In this document: one piece after another, positions 27,872 to 36,741 of the stretch | How the letters are laid out: each line of letters begins with the position of its first letter | Numbering within the stretch: the first letter of the stretch is position 1 | From: Agrobacterium tumefaciens | GTDB taxonomy: Bacteria; Pseudomonadota; Alphaproteobacteria; Rhizobiales; Rhizobiaceae | Reading direction: 5' to 3' | Length of the DNA: 64,000 nt | NCBI GenBank assembly: GCA_025559845.1 | Contig: CP048470.1 | Span: 31,001 to 95,000, forward strand | Translations under genes and position numbers: made by a program | Notes under the pieces: generated by a model | Told to the model about the DNA's origin: nothing | What the model saw: only the letters and a program-made list of their open reading frames with translations | The model's database searches: none

Positions 27872-27895
27872 AGGCGGGTCAATTCTCGGTGGAAA

Positions 27896-27925
27896 CGCCG
27901 GGTCAGTTCTCAGTGGCAATCAACA
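27896..27925 (-). repeat. IS21 right terminal inverted repeat
   Basis: Exact reverse complement of 25431-25460; ends ...GTGGCAATCAACA at 27925. Confidence 0.93.
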
Positions 27926-27928
27926 GAC

Positions 27929-28738
27929 ATGGGGTCCGGCGAAGTGGTCGTGCTGGGCCATAGCTATCTCTGGTCGGCCGAAATGTGGATCCCGCAGATC
28001 CAGTCACTTTCCCGGCGCTACCGTGTCATAGTCCCTGAACTGTGGGCACATGGTCAAAGCGCTGCCATGCCGGCCGGCACCTCCGACCTGCGACAGGTTG
28101 CCCAGCATCACCTCGCTCTGCTCGATGCACTCGATATCAAAAAGTTCGCGATCGTGGGCCTCTCGGTCGGCGGAATGTGGGGAGCGGAGCTCGCCTTGTC
28201 CCACCCGGAACGGGTCACCGCACTGGCTCTACTTGGCACCTATATGGGAAGCGAGAAGTTGGAGACACGTTCTCGATACTTCTCTATGCTGGACACAGTT
28301 GCCGCTTTGGCAGCAGTACCCGACCAGATCGTCGAGGGCCTGCTGCCGCTATTCTTCAGTCCGTCGAGCTCCCGCGATCGCCAAGGCCTTATCGAGGGCT
28401 TTCGCACCCGGCTGCGCCAGACCGACCGCCAGCTTCTGGTCAACACGATCATCCCGCTCGGTCGGATGATCTTCGCTCGACGGGATGGACTTGACGATCT
28501 TCGTCGTCTCGAGAAGCCCGCATTGGTGATGACCGGTGAACACGACCTGTCGCGACCACCCGAGGAAGGTCGACTTATGGCGCAGATCCTGAACTGCGAA
28601 TTTGTCGAACTGCCGGGTGCCGGCCACATCTCGTCACTCGAAGTGCCGGATCTGGTCACCCGTATCCTTCTTTCATTCCTCGCTGCCGCACTTGCCGCGG
28701 TCGCTCAACAGGACAGTCCGCGCGCACGCTCGATCTGA
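27929..28738 (+). CDS. Alpha/beta hydrolase, probably 5'-truncated by IS21
   Basis: A 269-residue alpha/beta-hydrolase. Visible are an oxyanion region VVVLGHSYLWSAEMW, nucleophile elbow GLSVGGMWG (Ser), acid region MTGEHDLSRPPEEGR and catalytic His GAGHISSLEVPD. Relatives usually begin with about 15 residues (a G-x-x-L-x-Y strand) before GSGEVVVLGHS. Here the ORF starts only 3 bp after the IS21 right end, with no ribosome-binding site of its own, so the natural start seems lost. It may be silent or expressed from the IS. Confidence 0.75.
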   Translation: MGSGEVVVLGHSYLWSAEMWIPQIQSLSRRYRVIVPELWAHGQSAAMPAGTSDLRQVAQHHLALLDALDIKKFAIVGLSVGGMWGAELALSHPERVTALALLGTYMGSEKLETRSRYFSMLDTVAALAAVPDQIVEGLLPLFFSPSSSRDRQGLIEGFRTRLRQTDRQLLVNTIIPLGRMIFARRDGLDDLRRLEKPALVMTGEHDLSRPPEEGRLMAQILNCEFVELPGAGHISSLEVPDLVTRILLSFLAAALAAVAQQDSPRARSI

Positions 28739-28824
28739 GCGAAAGCGGATGACCGATCATCTTCATGTTTTGTCTCCCTTCGCGCGATAGCGCGCGGGGA
28801 GCAACGCCGACTTTGTGAGCAGCC

Positions 28825-29391
28825 ATGTTTCCCATCAACCTCGACCTGCAACTCTCGACAGCAGCGGCCATTTTTGGCTCCGTATGCCTGATGATCTGGC
28901 CATTGTTTCGCAGCCGGACGACCATACTAACGGTACAGATCGGAATCGGCATTGGCTTCGCCCTGCACTATGCTTTGCTCGGAGCAATGACCGGTGCATT
29001 GGCAAATCTGCTGGGGACAGCACAGATCGGCATCGCGCTCGTTGTCGCCAACGCCCGCGTCGGGCGCATGCTTACATTCATACTCATCGGTGCAATGCTC
29101 GTGTTACCGCTGATGACCTGGAATGGGCCCGCCTCTCTTTTCGCCGCAGCCGGATCGGTGCTGATTGCGATAGGCCGGGCCCATAGCCAGGAACTCATGC
29201 TACGGGTTCTAATCATGGCCGGCACTGCCCTTTGGCTCGCACACGACATACTGATGATGTCTCCAATCGCCTTCATCGATACAGTAAGCCTTGTGGTCAG
29301 CATGTTCGGGCTGTGGCGCTTGATCACGCACAACAATGCAAGTGATCGCGAACGGATGAGCGCCGACGGCCGGCTGGTTCCACTCAAGTGA
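28825..29391 (+). CDS. YgjV-family inner-membrane protein
   Basis: A 188-residue protein with five or six hydrophobic segments (AAAIFGSVCLMIWPLFRSRT; IGIGIGFALHYALLGAMTGA; MLTFILIGAMLVLPLMTW; FAAAGSVLIAIGRA; LMLRVLIMAGTALWLAHDIL). The spacing and the ALHY...ALAN motifs fit the YgjV/Imp family of unknown function. The hydrophilic tail is about 20 residues. It is 87 bp after the hydrolase and 44 bp before a response regulator on the same strand. Confidence 0.78.
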   Translation: MFPINLDLQLSTAAAIFGSVCLMIWPLFRSRTTILTVQIGIGIGFALHYALLGAMTGALANLLGTAQIGIALVVANARVGRMLTFILIGAMLVLPLMTWNGPASLFAAAGSVLIAIGRAHSQELMLRVLIMAGTALWLAHDILMMSPIAFIDTVSLVVSMFGLWRLITHNNASDRERMSADGRLVPLK

Positions 29392-29434
29392 AGGGTTCAT
29401 CCCGCATTTCGGCAACAAAAGCAGTGGAATATCG

Positions 29435-30166
29435 ATGTCAGAAAACCGCAACAGGGCCAGCGTGCTGGTGATCGATGACGATCCCGCATTGGGGCAAATG
29501 CTGGTCGCGTACATGCGCAAGAGCAACATCGTAGCCGAGCATGTCGGCACCCGCGAGGAAGCATTCATCGCTTACGAGAAGTTTGATCCCGACCTTGTCG
29601 TACTGGACCTACAGCTGCGAAACGACGATGGCTTGGATATACTGCGCGAATTACGCACGCGTACCGATGTTCCGGTCATCATCATCACAGGCCATCGCCT
29701 AGATGAAATCGACCGCGTGGTGGGACTGGAACTGGGAGCCGACGACTATCTTGCAAAGCCCTTCGGCGTGCGTGAACTTCTAGCTAGGATTCGTGCAGTA
29801 CTGCGCCGTCGCTCGGCAGGCCTGACCAACCCTAAGCGCAAGGCAGAAAGCGGGAAGTGGCGCTTCGAAGGCTGGGAACTTCGCTTGCGAACGCGACAAC
29901 TGATGAACCCCGAAGGGTTGCCGGTCGTTTTGACCAAGAACGAATATACGCTCCTGGTCGCCTTCCTCGAGGCCGCCGGCCGCCCTCTCACCCGCGAGCA
30001 TCTTCTGCAGGCGACGAGAGTGCATGAGGATATCTTCGACAGGAGTATCGACGTGCAGATTCTGCGCCTCCGACGCAAGCTGGAACAGGTGGCCAGTACG
30101 CCACGGATCATCAAGACGGAACGCGGTGTTGGTTACACTTTTGCCGTTCCGGTGGAGCGGGTGTGA
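29435..30166 (+). CDS. OmpR/PhoB-type response regulator, orphan
   Basis: A 243-residue two-component regulator. The receiver domain has the acidic pair VIDDD, phospho-acceptor Asp in LVVLDLQLRNDDG, the Thr/Ser switch IIITGH and Lys in DDYLAKPFG. The C-terminal winged helix has LTKNEYTLLVAFLEAAGRPL, RSIDVQILRLRRKLE and ERGVGYTFAVP. No histidine kinase gene is adjacent, so it is an orphan or serves a distant kinase. Confidence 0.93.
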   Translation: MSENRNRASVLVIDDDPALGQMLVAYMRKSNIVAEHVGTREEAFIAYEKFDPDLVVLDLQLRNDDGLDILRELRTRTDVPVIIITGHRLDEIDRVVGLELGADDYLAKPFGVRELLARIRAVLRRRSAGLTNPKRKAESGKWRFEGWELRLRTRQLMNPEGLPVVLTKNEYTLLVAFLEAAGRPLTREHLLQATRVHEDIFDRSIDVQILRLRRKLEQVASTPRIIKTERGVGYTFAVPVERV

Positions 30167-30410
30167 GCACATCTGCGTCCCTAATGTCTTGAAAGGATAC
30201 GAACCGTAGACCCGCGGTGCAATTTGTCTAACCCTCTGGAACTCTGAAACTCTAAAAAATAAAGCATTGTCCGCCGTAAGCCACGTTATGGACCTCGGTA
30301 ATGTTCTGGAAATGAGCGAGGGATTTGGAAAACAGACCTCCACAGATCCATGATTTCGGACCAAAGATGCGGAACGGGATATGTCCCGCACTCCACCGGC
30401 TTATCGAATA

Positions 30411-31004
30411 CTACAGCTTAACGCTCTTGGCTGCCATTGTGGCTTTCGCCCACCAGATTAACTCCTCAAGTGCTGCCTTCGCCGAGTGAAGCAGATTTGC
30501 CTCGATATCTTCAATGGCCTTGTCGCCACCTCGCGGCATAATCGCCATGAAGTCGCCGCCGGCGATATGGACCGCAGACCGTGTGGAAACCATCTGCAGT
30601 TCAGTCCCGATCGCCCGCAGGTGTTCGACGGCACGCGCCGCGCCGACACCGCCATAGCCGATAGCAGTGAAAGGCTTTCGGTTCCATTCCTTGTATGCTT
30701 GGTCGAGGGCGTTCTTCAGCGCGCCCGTGATGGAATGATTGTATTCGGCAACGACGAATATGTAGCCGTCGAAGCGACCAATGGTTTCCTGCCAACGAAT
30801 GGCTTCCGGGTTCTGGCTCGGCATCCAGAGGTTCGATGCCATTTCGTCGAAGAACGGAAGATCATGGTCGCGAAGATCAACAATCTCCACGTCGATATCG
30901 CCAATCGCCTGCGCCTGCTTGAGCATCCATTGGGCTGGCTTGTCGGCGAGCCGCGTAGGCCGGGTGGAGCCGATGATAATTGCGATCTTTGGTCTGGAAG
31001 TCAT
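30411..31004 (-). CDS. NADPH-dependent FMN reductase
   Basis: A 197-residue flavodoxin-fold reductase: IAIIIGSTRPTRLADKPAQW (FMN phosphate loop), FDGYIFVVAEYNHSITGALK (conserved EYN near the flavin) and the GYGGVGAARAVEHLR motif. It probably reduces flavin or quinones with NAD(P)H and belongs with the redox genes downstream and upstream. It is 50 bp downstream of the hydrolase gene on the same strand. Confidence 0.92.
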   Translation of the reverse strand: MTSRPKIAIIIGSTRPTRLADKPAQWMLKQAQAIGDIDVEIVDLRDHDLPFFDEMASNLWMPSQNPEAIRWQETIGRFDGYIFVVAEYNHSITGALKNALDQAYKEWNRKPFTAIGYGGVGAARAVEHLRAIGTELQMVSTRSAVHIAGGDFMAIMPRGGDKAIEDIEANLLHSAKAALEELIWWAKATMAAKSVKL

Positions 31005-31053
31005 GAGTTTTCCTCTTGTGCGTCGAATTGGGTTTGTGGGGCTACGGCTCAGA

Positions 31054-31989
31054 TCAGTTATCGACGGGCGTCAGAAATTTTAGCAGAGCATCGAGAAGAG
31101 CTTCGGGCTGCTCCTCGGCCGGATAGTGACCGCAATCCGGGATGATAACGGATTCCACGTTGCTCGCGACTGTACGCAACTCGTTCTCGACCATCGGACC
31201 GCATGCAAGGGCCCCGGAGAATGCGAGAACCGGGATACTGATCATCGCCTCCTTGCGGCGACGATACTGCGGGATAGACTGATCAATTGCGCGGTAGTAG
31301 TCGAAGCTTGCCTTGAGCGCGCCAGGAACCCGGCGGAGGGTCTCGATATAGAACTCCTTGCCGTAGGCAGGATACTTCTCCGTAGAACCCGACTTCGTGT
31401 CGAACTGGTAGCCGAAATAAAGGTCCTCACGACCTTCGACGAGGCGTTCGTTGACGCCGAGCGCGCGGTTGAAGTTGAAGTGCCAGAGGAAATCGCTGAC
31501 CCAGCGGTCGTCACTGAGCAGCGGCGGCGACGGCGACAGGCCGGGGACGATGGCTTCGCCGAGAGCGATGCGCTCGATGCGATCCGGGCGGTCGGCGGCC
31601 ATCACGTAACCGATCCACAGACCGACATCATGTCCGACCATCGAAAACTTCTCGTGACCGAGCGCGTCCATAAGGGCGAACATGTCGGCAGAAAGAGTGT
31701 CGGCATCGTAGCCTTCGGAAGGCTTTTCGGACAGACCGACACCACGAGGGTCTACGGCAATGACCGTGAAATGCTGGCTGAGCGGAAGCATAAGGTAGCG
31801 CCAGGCAAACCAGTTCTGCGGCCAACCACCGAGCAGGAGGAGTGCTGGCCCCTGCCCGCCGATAACTGCATGAAGTCCGATGCCGTTGGCATCGACACGA
31901 TGGCTGCTGAACACGTCGCGGAAGCCATTGGGGAGTTTAGGCACCCCTGTCACAGAACCGAAGCCGTCCAGTGGTCTTGTCTTGGTCAT
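31054..31989 (-). CDS. Alpha/beta hydrolase, epoxide-hydrolase type
   Basis: A 311-residue alpha/beta hydrolase with LLLLGGWPQNWFAWRYLMLP (HGxP-type oxyanion region, HG replaced by GG), VIAVDPRGVGLSEKP, and an Asp nucleophile in MVGHDVGLWIGYV, the pattern of epoxide hydrolases and dehalogenases. The cap has FNFNRALGVNERLVEG and the His is in IPDCGHYPAEEQP. ATG 31989 (MTKTRPLDGFG) is preferred over the longer frame from 32046. The substrate is unknown. Confidence 0.88.
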   Translation of the reverse strand: MTKTRPLDGFGSVTGVPKLPNGFRDVFSSHRVDANGIGLHAVIGGQGPALLLLGGWPQNWFAWRYLMLPLSQHFTVIAVDPRGVGLSEKPSEGYDADTLSADMFALMDALGHEKFSMVGHDVGLWIGYVMAADRPDRIERIALGEAIVPGLSPSPPLLSDDRWVSDFLWHFNFNRALGVNERLVEGREDLYFGYQFDTKSGSTEKYPAYGKEFYIETLRRVPGALKASFDYYRAIDQSIPQYRRRKEAMISIPVLAFSGALACGPMVENELRTVASNVESVIIPDCGHYPAEEQPEALLDALLKFLTPVDN

Positions 31990-32099
31990 GGATATCACTC
32001 TCTTTGATACGCGTGTCGAAGCGCTCGTCCTTTCGGTCGAGTTCAATACTTCGGCGATTGATAGGTTGATCGGCAGGCCGTCGCGGACCTGTCGGGCGA

Positions 32100-32648
32100 T
32101 TACTTGGCCGTAAGAAACTCGGTCCGATACTTGAGCGCCAGAGAATCAGCGAGCTTCTTCTTTTCAGCCTGCGTGACAGCGTCGGGCTTGGGAGCCGGAG
32201 ACTGACGATCAGGAATGCGGTCGGCGATCGAAAGGAAGAATTCTTCCTGTCCCGCAGGTGTGCACATGCAGAGCATATGCGCCATCTTTCCGGATCGGTT
32301 GGCGAAACGGTGCGGGGCTTTGGCGGGGATGTTCACGGTCGCTGGTGCGCGGATGGTCTGCGTTTCTCCGCGGAAGGTGAATTCTAGCTCGCCTTCGAGC
32401 AAAGTGAACATCTCTTCGAAGTCATGCCTGTGCGGAGGCGGTCCGCCACCATCAGGGACGAGCATATCGATCAGGGTGTAACGCCCTTCCGTTTGCTCGC
32501 CTGATACCAGGATGGTGTAGACGTTACCGGCTTGCGAGATGTGAGGGATCGATGGGTCGTCCGGCAACACGACAGTCAGCGAACGGTTAAGATCGTCCGC
32601 CGGAAGTGGTGTATCTGCGGGGATGGTCGTGATCGAATGGTCGGTCAT
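32100..32648 (-). CDS. Cupin-domain protein
   Basis: A 182-residue single-domain cupin. Motif 1 is PPHRHDFEEMFTLLEGELEF (two His and Glu for metal) and motif 2 is IPAKAPHRFANRSGKMAHML. Such proteins are quercetinase-like or act as regulators or isomerases. The C-terminal helix (AVTQAEKKKLADSLALKYRT) is extra. It is probably in one operon with the downstream hydrolase and FMN reductase. Confidence 0.85.
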   Translation of the reverse strand: MTDHSITTIPADTPLPADDLNRSLTVVLPDDPSIPHISQAGNVYTILVSGEQTEGRYTLIDMLVPDGGGPPPHRHDFEEMFTLLEGELEFTFRGETQTIRAPATVNIPAKAPHRFANRSGKMAHMLCMCTPAGQEEFFLSIADRIPDRQSPAPKPDAVTQAEKKKLADSLALKYRTEFLTAK

Positions 32649-32755
32649 GCATTTTGTCCCGTTGTTTCGAATATGAATGTATCACTGGCTTGATAATGCT
32701 CAAGATTCGAAATATGCCGTTCTCGTGTTCCGGAATTGGAACACTATGCCTGCGA

Positions 32756-32971
32756 TCACGGGTTCCTTCGTGTGTGGTTGAACCAGTCCTCGACTCTTCT
32801 GTACATTTCCGCTGATTCGTCCTTTTCTGATAGAGTAAGGTCCATCAGAAACCTCGCCGCCGCGACTGCCCTTGCATCGGAAATTGCGAGGTCGTGTTCA
32901 GTGCAGAACTGATCAAGTATGCGGCGAACGAGCATCAAGGAAGCACCATGAAACTCTGGTGTCTGAGCCAT
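32756..32971 (-). CDS. Small hypothetical protein, 71 residues
   Basis: Mostly helical and charged: LMLVRRILDQFCTEHDLAIS, then AVAAARFLMDLTLSEKDESA and EMYRRVEDWFNHTRR. No family recognised. It follows the EmrB-like pump gene by 25 bp on the same strand, with an AGG-containing site before ATG 32971, so it probably ends that operon. Confidence 0.6.
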   Translation of the reverse strand: MAQTPEFHGASLMLVRRILDQFCTEHDLAISDARAVAAARFLMDLTLSEKDESAEMYRRVEDWFNHTRRNP

Positions 32972-32996
32972 ACTTCTCTCCTGACATCTTGAGAGG

Positions 32997-34571
32997 TTAC
33001 GCCGTCAGCGGCCCCTTTGGCGCCTTGCTAACGAAGGCTAGAATCACGAGTCCCCCGAGAGCGCAGAAGAAAGTCAGCCAGAACGCATCTATGTAGGAGA
33101 GCACGTTAGCCTGCTTCTGGACCTGTTGCGACAGGACCGCCGTGGCACGGCTCTGTGACAACGCTGCTCCCGCACCTGCCATCTTGTGGGCCAACGCTGC
33201 CAGTGCCGAGACCGAGGCCTCCGATCCCCGCTCGACATTCAGTCCCGTGAGATAGGAATGAAACTGCTCTCCCTTACGAAGATAGGTCGTCATCAAAGCC
33301 TGCGCCGTCTGGGTTCCTAGTAGCCTGATGACCTGGATATAGGCGGCGACCGCGATCGCCTTCTTGGGGTCACCATTGGCGACCGTGAGCACGATGATGG
33401 GCAGAAAGGTGAGGATGTGTCCCGCCCCCTGAAGCACGCACATCGTCCGGAAGCTATCGCCGTTCCAGTCGGGCGACAGGCCCGTGCCGATGAGCGATGC
33501 GCCAGCGAAGCAGCACAGTCCCGTGAAGAGCAGAAAGCGACCATCGGTGCGATGCATTGCCCAGACAGCGATCGGTGTCATGAGCATAAGAGGAACGCAG
33601 ACCCAGGTGACCAGTGTGGCACCGATCTGTTCCGGACGTAGCCCGGCGACTGCCGTCAGATAGTTCGGGACCAGAGCCGAATTCGACATGCTGCTCATGA
33701 GATAGAACAGAGCGACGGACAGGAGAAGGACGACATTGCGCGCTCCGATCGCACCCAGATGCGCCCATGGCCGCTCGACAAGCATCTCGTTCACGAAGAA
33801 CGCCGCGATCAGCACTATGCCGCCAACAAACATCGATATCACGATCCCGTTCTCAAACCAGTCGAGACGATTGCCTTGATCCACTGCGACAAAGAGCATC
33901 GCCATGCCCATGCCGAGAAACAGCATGCCGCCCCAGTCCGCATGACGGACGAGGTCCATGTTCACGTTCTCCCGAGGCGCGCCCTTAAAAGCGAGAAAGG
34001 CAAGCAGCGGAGCGAGGACGACATCTTGCCAGTAGAGATATTCCCAGCCGAAATGCTGGACATAGAAGTCGAGGAGCGCCGTGCCGGAATTCACGGTGAA
34101 GGCGCCTCGAAAGGCATAGATCGCAATCGCGGTGATCCACCACTTCATCGGAAGGTTCCGGAAGATGATCATCAGGGTCGCCGGAACGAAGACACCCAGA
34201 AGCGACCCGTGGATGACATGCAGAACGGCGAGTGTCGTAAAGTCTCTCGTGAATGGGATCATCAGCGAGATCGTGGCGTAGATCAGGGCGGGGCCGACCA
34301 TCACACGTCGGATGCCGAACGCGGCGGCCAGCCATGCCACAGCGGGTGCGAACACCATCTGGGGAGCCGTCGCCAGCGTACTTAGCCAGGAACCCTCGTC
34401 AAACCCTAGACCGAAGGCACCGCGCAGGTCTACAAGCCCGATTCCGAACAGGCGGCTATGAAAGCCGACCATGAACGGACCGAGCAGAACGGCACAGACG
34501 GCAAGGATCGGGTGATGAGTTTCCCGCCCTGTGCTCCGGAACGGGAGGACCAGCTTCAGAATTTCGCCCAT
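32997..34571 (-). CDS. Drug efflux MFS permease, EmrB/DHA2-like
   Basis: A 524-residue inner-membrane permease with about 14 hydrophobic segments. Seen are the DHA2 start region with FGLGFDEGSWLSTLATAPQM, a proline-rich helix and a long periplasmic loop (YLRKGEQFHSYLTGLNVERG) before the last helix. ATG 34571 lies 4 bp after the stop of the adaptor gene; an in-frame TTG at 34595 would overlap it. Together with the HlyD-type partner and an outer-membrane channel elsewhere, it would export drugs or other hydrophobic compounds. Confidence 0.92.
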   Translation of the reverse strand: MGEILKLVLPFRSTGRETHHPILAVCAVLLGPFMVGFHSRLFGIGLVDLRGAFGLGFDEGSWLSTLATAPQMVFAPAVAWLAAAFGIRRVMVGPALIYATISLMIPFTRDFTTLAVLHVIHGSLLGVFVPATLMIIFRNLPMKWWITAIAIYAFRGAFTVNSGTALLDFYVQHFGWEYLYWQDVVLAPLLAFLAFKGAPRENVNMDLVRHADWGGMLFLGMGMAMLFVAVDQGNRLDWFENGIVISMFVGGIVLIAAFFVNEMLVERPWAHLGAIGARNVVLLLSVALFYLMSSMSNSALVPNYLTAVAGLRPEQIGATLVTWVCVPLMLMTPIAVWAMHRTDGRFLLFTGLCCFAGASLIGTGLSPDWNGDSFRTMCVLQGAGHILTFLPIIVLTVANGDPKKAIAVAAYIQVIRLLGTQTAQALMTTYLRKGEQFHSYLTGLNVERGSEASVSALAALAHKMAGAGAALSQSRATAVLSQQVQKQANVLSYIDAFWLTFFCALGGLVILAFVSKAPKGPLTA

Positions 34572-34575
34572 GACA

Positions 34576-35697
34576 TCAACGGCCTTCCGAGCCAACCGAA
34601 ATCGTGACTACGGCCGACATGCCGGATCGCAGGTGTTCCAGCGTCGGCGAAGCCTCAAAATCGATCCTGACAGGTACACGCTGGACCACCTTGGTGAAGT
34701 TGCCGGTGGCGTTGTCTGCGGGAAGCAACGCAAACTGCGAACCGGAGGCTGGAGACAGACGTGTAACGTGACCTTTGAAGGATTCGCCGGGCAGTGCATC
34801 AACTGTCACGGTCGCCACCTGACCTTCCTTCATCCTGGAAAGCTGGGTCTCCTTGAAGTTGGCGATCATATAGACATCAGGAAGCGGGACGATCGAGATC
34901 GAGTTTGTCCCCGCCGTGACATAGTCGCCGACATGGACCTGGCGTTCGCTGACCACACCATCGAAAGGCGCAATGATCCTGGTGTAGGACACCGAAAGAT
35001 CGGCAGTCTTCAGGGCCGCTCGTGCAGCTTCCACGTTGGCTGTAAGCTGATCGGCCTGACCGCCGATGTATTCGAGCTGTGCCCGTGCCGATGCAACAGA
35101 TGCCTCAGCGGCCAGTGCTGATGCTATAGTGGTTTGCACGGCGGCCTGTGCCTGTTCATTTTTCTGCTGCGTACCAACCCCCTTATCGGCAAGCGCTACC
35201 TGTCTGTCAGCCTCTGTCTTCGCGAGATCGGCATTGGCCTTCGCGACTGCTGACTGTGCTTCTGCCTGAGAGATTGCGGCCTTTTGGAGGGTCTTCTGGT
35301 TCTCCAAATTGGCAAGTTGTCCGATCGCTGCGTCAAGAGCCGCCTTTGCCTGCGCCTGCTTGGCGAGATAGTCAGCAGGATCGATCTCGACCAGAACATC
35401 TCCAGCCTTGACATGATCGAAGTCGCCAACGTTGATGGCGCTGACGTTTCCGGAAACGCGTGCACTGAGGCGGCTCAGTTCCGCACGTATATAGGCGTTG
35501 TCGGTTGTCTGCGTGTCGGCTCCTGCCATCCACCTGTCCCAGCGCTGTGAACTCACACCGACGAGCACCAGGACGGCCGTCACAACCGATAACGGGATCA
35601 GAAGCTTCGTGTAATCGCGGGCGGGCTTTGTTTGCGCGGTGTCTTGCTGCTGGACGGCGACGGCGGCCGGTCCTTTGTTCGGGGTGGGCTGGAGCAT
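34576..35697 (-). CDS. HlyD-family membrane-fusion protein, EmrA-like
   Basis: A 373-residue periplasmic adaptor with one N-terminal membrane helix (LLIPLSVVTAVLVLVGVSSQ). It has the biotinyl/lipoyl half-motifs (VSGNVSAINVGDFDHVKAGD; IIAPFDGVVSERQVHVGDYV) around a long coiled coil (ALDAAIGQLANLENQKTLQK). ATG 35697 is preceded by AAAGGATAG. It is the first gene of the pump operon and divergent from the LysR gene at 35790, the likely regulator. Confidence 0.92.
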   Translation of the reverse strand: MLQPTPNKGPAAVAVQQQDTAQTKPARDYTKLLIPLSVVTAVLVLVGVSSQRWDRWMAGADTQTTDNAYIRAELSRLSARVSGNVSAINVGDFDHVKAGDVLVEIDPADYLAKQAQAKAALDAAIGQLANLENQKTLQKAAISQAEAQSAVAKANADLAKTEADRQVALADKGVGTQQKNEQAQAAVQTTIASALAAEASVASARAQLEYIGGQADQLTANVEAARAALKTADLSVSYTRIIAPFDGVVSERQVHVGDYVTAGTNSISIVPLPDVYMIANFKETQLSRMKEGQVATVTVDALPGESFKGHVTRLSPASGSQFALLPADNATGNFTKVVQRVPVRIDFEASPTLEHLRSGMSAVVTISVGSEGR

Positions 35698-35789
35698 GGT
35701 TCTATCCTTTTTCCAAGACAGTAAGCACATTCCGGGATATCACTTCCAATAGCTTCTTAATCGCCATTAATCATCTGGAGTGATTACTA

Positions 35790-36692
35790 TTGGAAACTGC
35801 AGGCATTCGTCATCCAGGCATCGAGCTTAGGCACTTCAGGTATTTCATCGCCGTGGCCGAGGAACTGCATTTCGGGCGAGCTGCTACTCGTCTGAACATT
35901 GTGCAGCCTGCCCTTACGGCGCAAATCAAGTCGCTCGAGAAGATTTTAGGGATCGAGTTGTTGGAACGGACGAAACGGAGTGTCCAACTGACCGAGGCAG
36001 GCCGCGAGTTCCTCCGGGAGAGCTACGCAGCATTGGCGCAGGTTGGATCGGCGCTCGATACCGTCAGGGATTTCGCCCGGGGCAAGACGGGAACATTGAG
36101 GCTGGGCTACGGAGCGAACGCGGCAATTGCTGGGCTGATCTCTTCGTCAATCAGGCGCTTCACGTCGGAATGGCCGAACGTCAACGTCACCCTGAAGGAG
36201 ATGCCAAGCAGCGAGGTTTCCGATGCCCTGCTTCGTGATGACATCGATGTAGGATATGCGGCGACGACGGGGAAGGAACCGAAGGGTGTCACTTCGAGCA
36301 AGGTGGGATCATGGCCGTGGCTGCTTGCCGTGGCAGACAACCATCGACTGGCGGAAGCCGGGCATGCTAAGGTGGCCGATGTCTCCGGCGAAAACCTTGC
36401 CGTTTATGCCGAACCAGACGGTCGCTCGAACATCGCCGGAGTGATGACCTCTTTCCCGGATCTGGCACCTCAGCATGTCTACAGAACGAGCCACATCATG
36501 AGCCTGATGACCTATGTGTCCTCCGGACTTGGTGTCGCGTTCGTCCCCTCGCCCATGCAGTCCTTGAACTTCCGGGGTGTCGTCTATCTCGAAGTGACCG
36601 ATCCCTTGCCGCAGATGGAAATGAAGCTTCTGTGGCGGACGGAAAGCGCGAGAGCGACAATAAGCAATTACATTGAGTGCGTTCAACTCTGA
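35790..36692 (+). CDS. LysR-type regulator next to EmrAB pump
   Basis: A 300-residue LTTR with HTH LRHFRYFIAVAEELHFGRAA, TRLNIVQPALTAQIKSLE and LTEAGREFL, and an effector domain of the BenM/CatM type (RLGYGANAAIAGLISSSIRR, FTSEWPNV). The start is TTG 35790, 9 bp after GGAG; no ATG/GTG is better placed. It is divergent from the efflux operon across 92 bp and probably controls it and itself. Confidence 0.9.
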   Translation: METAGIRHPGIELRHFRYFIAVAEELHFGRAATRLNIVQPALTAQIKSLEKILGIELLERTKRSVQLTEAGREFLRESYAALAQVGSALDTVRDFARGKTGTLRLGYGANAAIAGLISSSIRRFTSEWPNVNVTLKEMPSSEVSDALLRDDIDVGYAATTGKEPKGVTSSKVGSWPWLLAVADNHRLAEAGHAKVADVSGENLAVYAEPDGRSNIAGVMTSFPDLAPQHVYRTSHIMSLMTYVSSGLGVAFVPSPMQSLNFRGVVYLEVTDPLPQMEMKLLWRTESARATISNYIECVQL

Positions 36693-36699
36693 TTGGAAT

Positions 36700-36734
36700 A
36701 CTGGCGCTCGAGGCAATAAAGACCAAGCGCCAGT
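36700..36734. terminator. Convergent hairpin terminator
   Basis: A 9-bp stem ACTGGCGCT/AGCGCCAGT with a 17-base loop lies between the convergent LysR (ends 36692) and OYE (ends 36742) genes and may serve both. No strong U-tract. Confidence 0.5.
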
Positions 36735-36741
36735 GAAAGCG

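Larger units (their letters stand above)
25431..27925. mobile_element. IS21-family insertion sequence, intact
   Basis: A 2495-bp element with perfect 30-bp terminal inverted repeats (25431-25460 and 27896-27925, beginning TGTTGATTGCCACTGAGAAC) and further inner repeats (TTGAGAATTGACCC near 25478; GGGTCAATTCTCGGTGG near 27876), as is usual for IS21. It carries istA and istB. No direct target duplication is seen (flanks ATGAAG and GACATG), which suggests a rearrangement after insertion. The right end abuts the hydrolase ORF. Confidence 0.93.

Noticed and set aside
32997..34595. TTG 34595 as start of the EmrB-like permease
   Set aside because: It lies within the adaptor gene's coding end; ATG 34571 gives the natural start and spacing.
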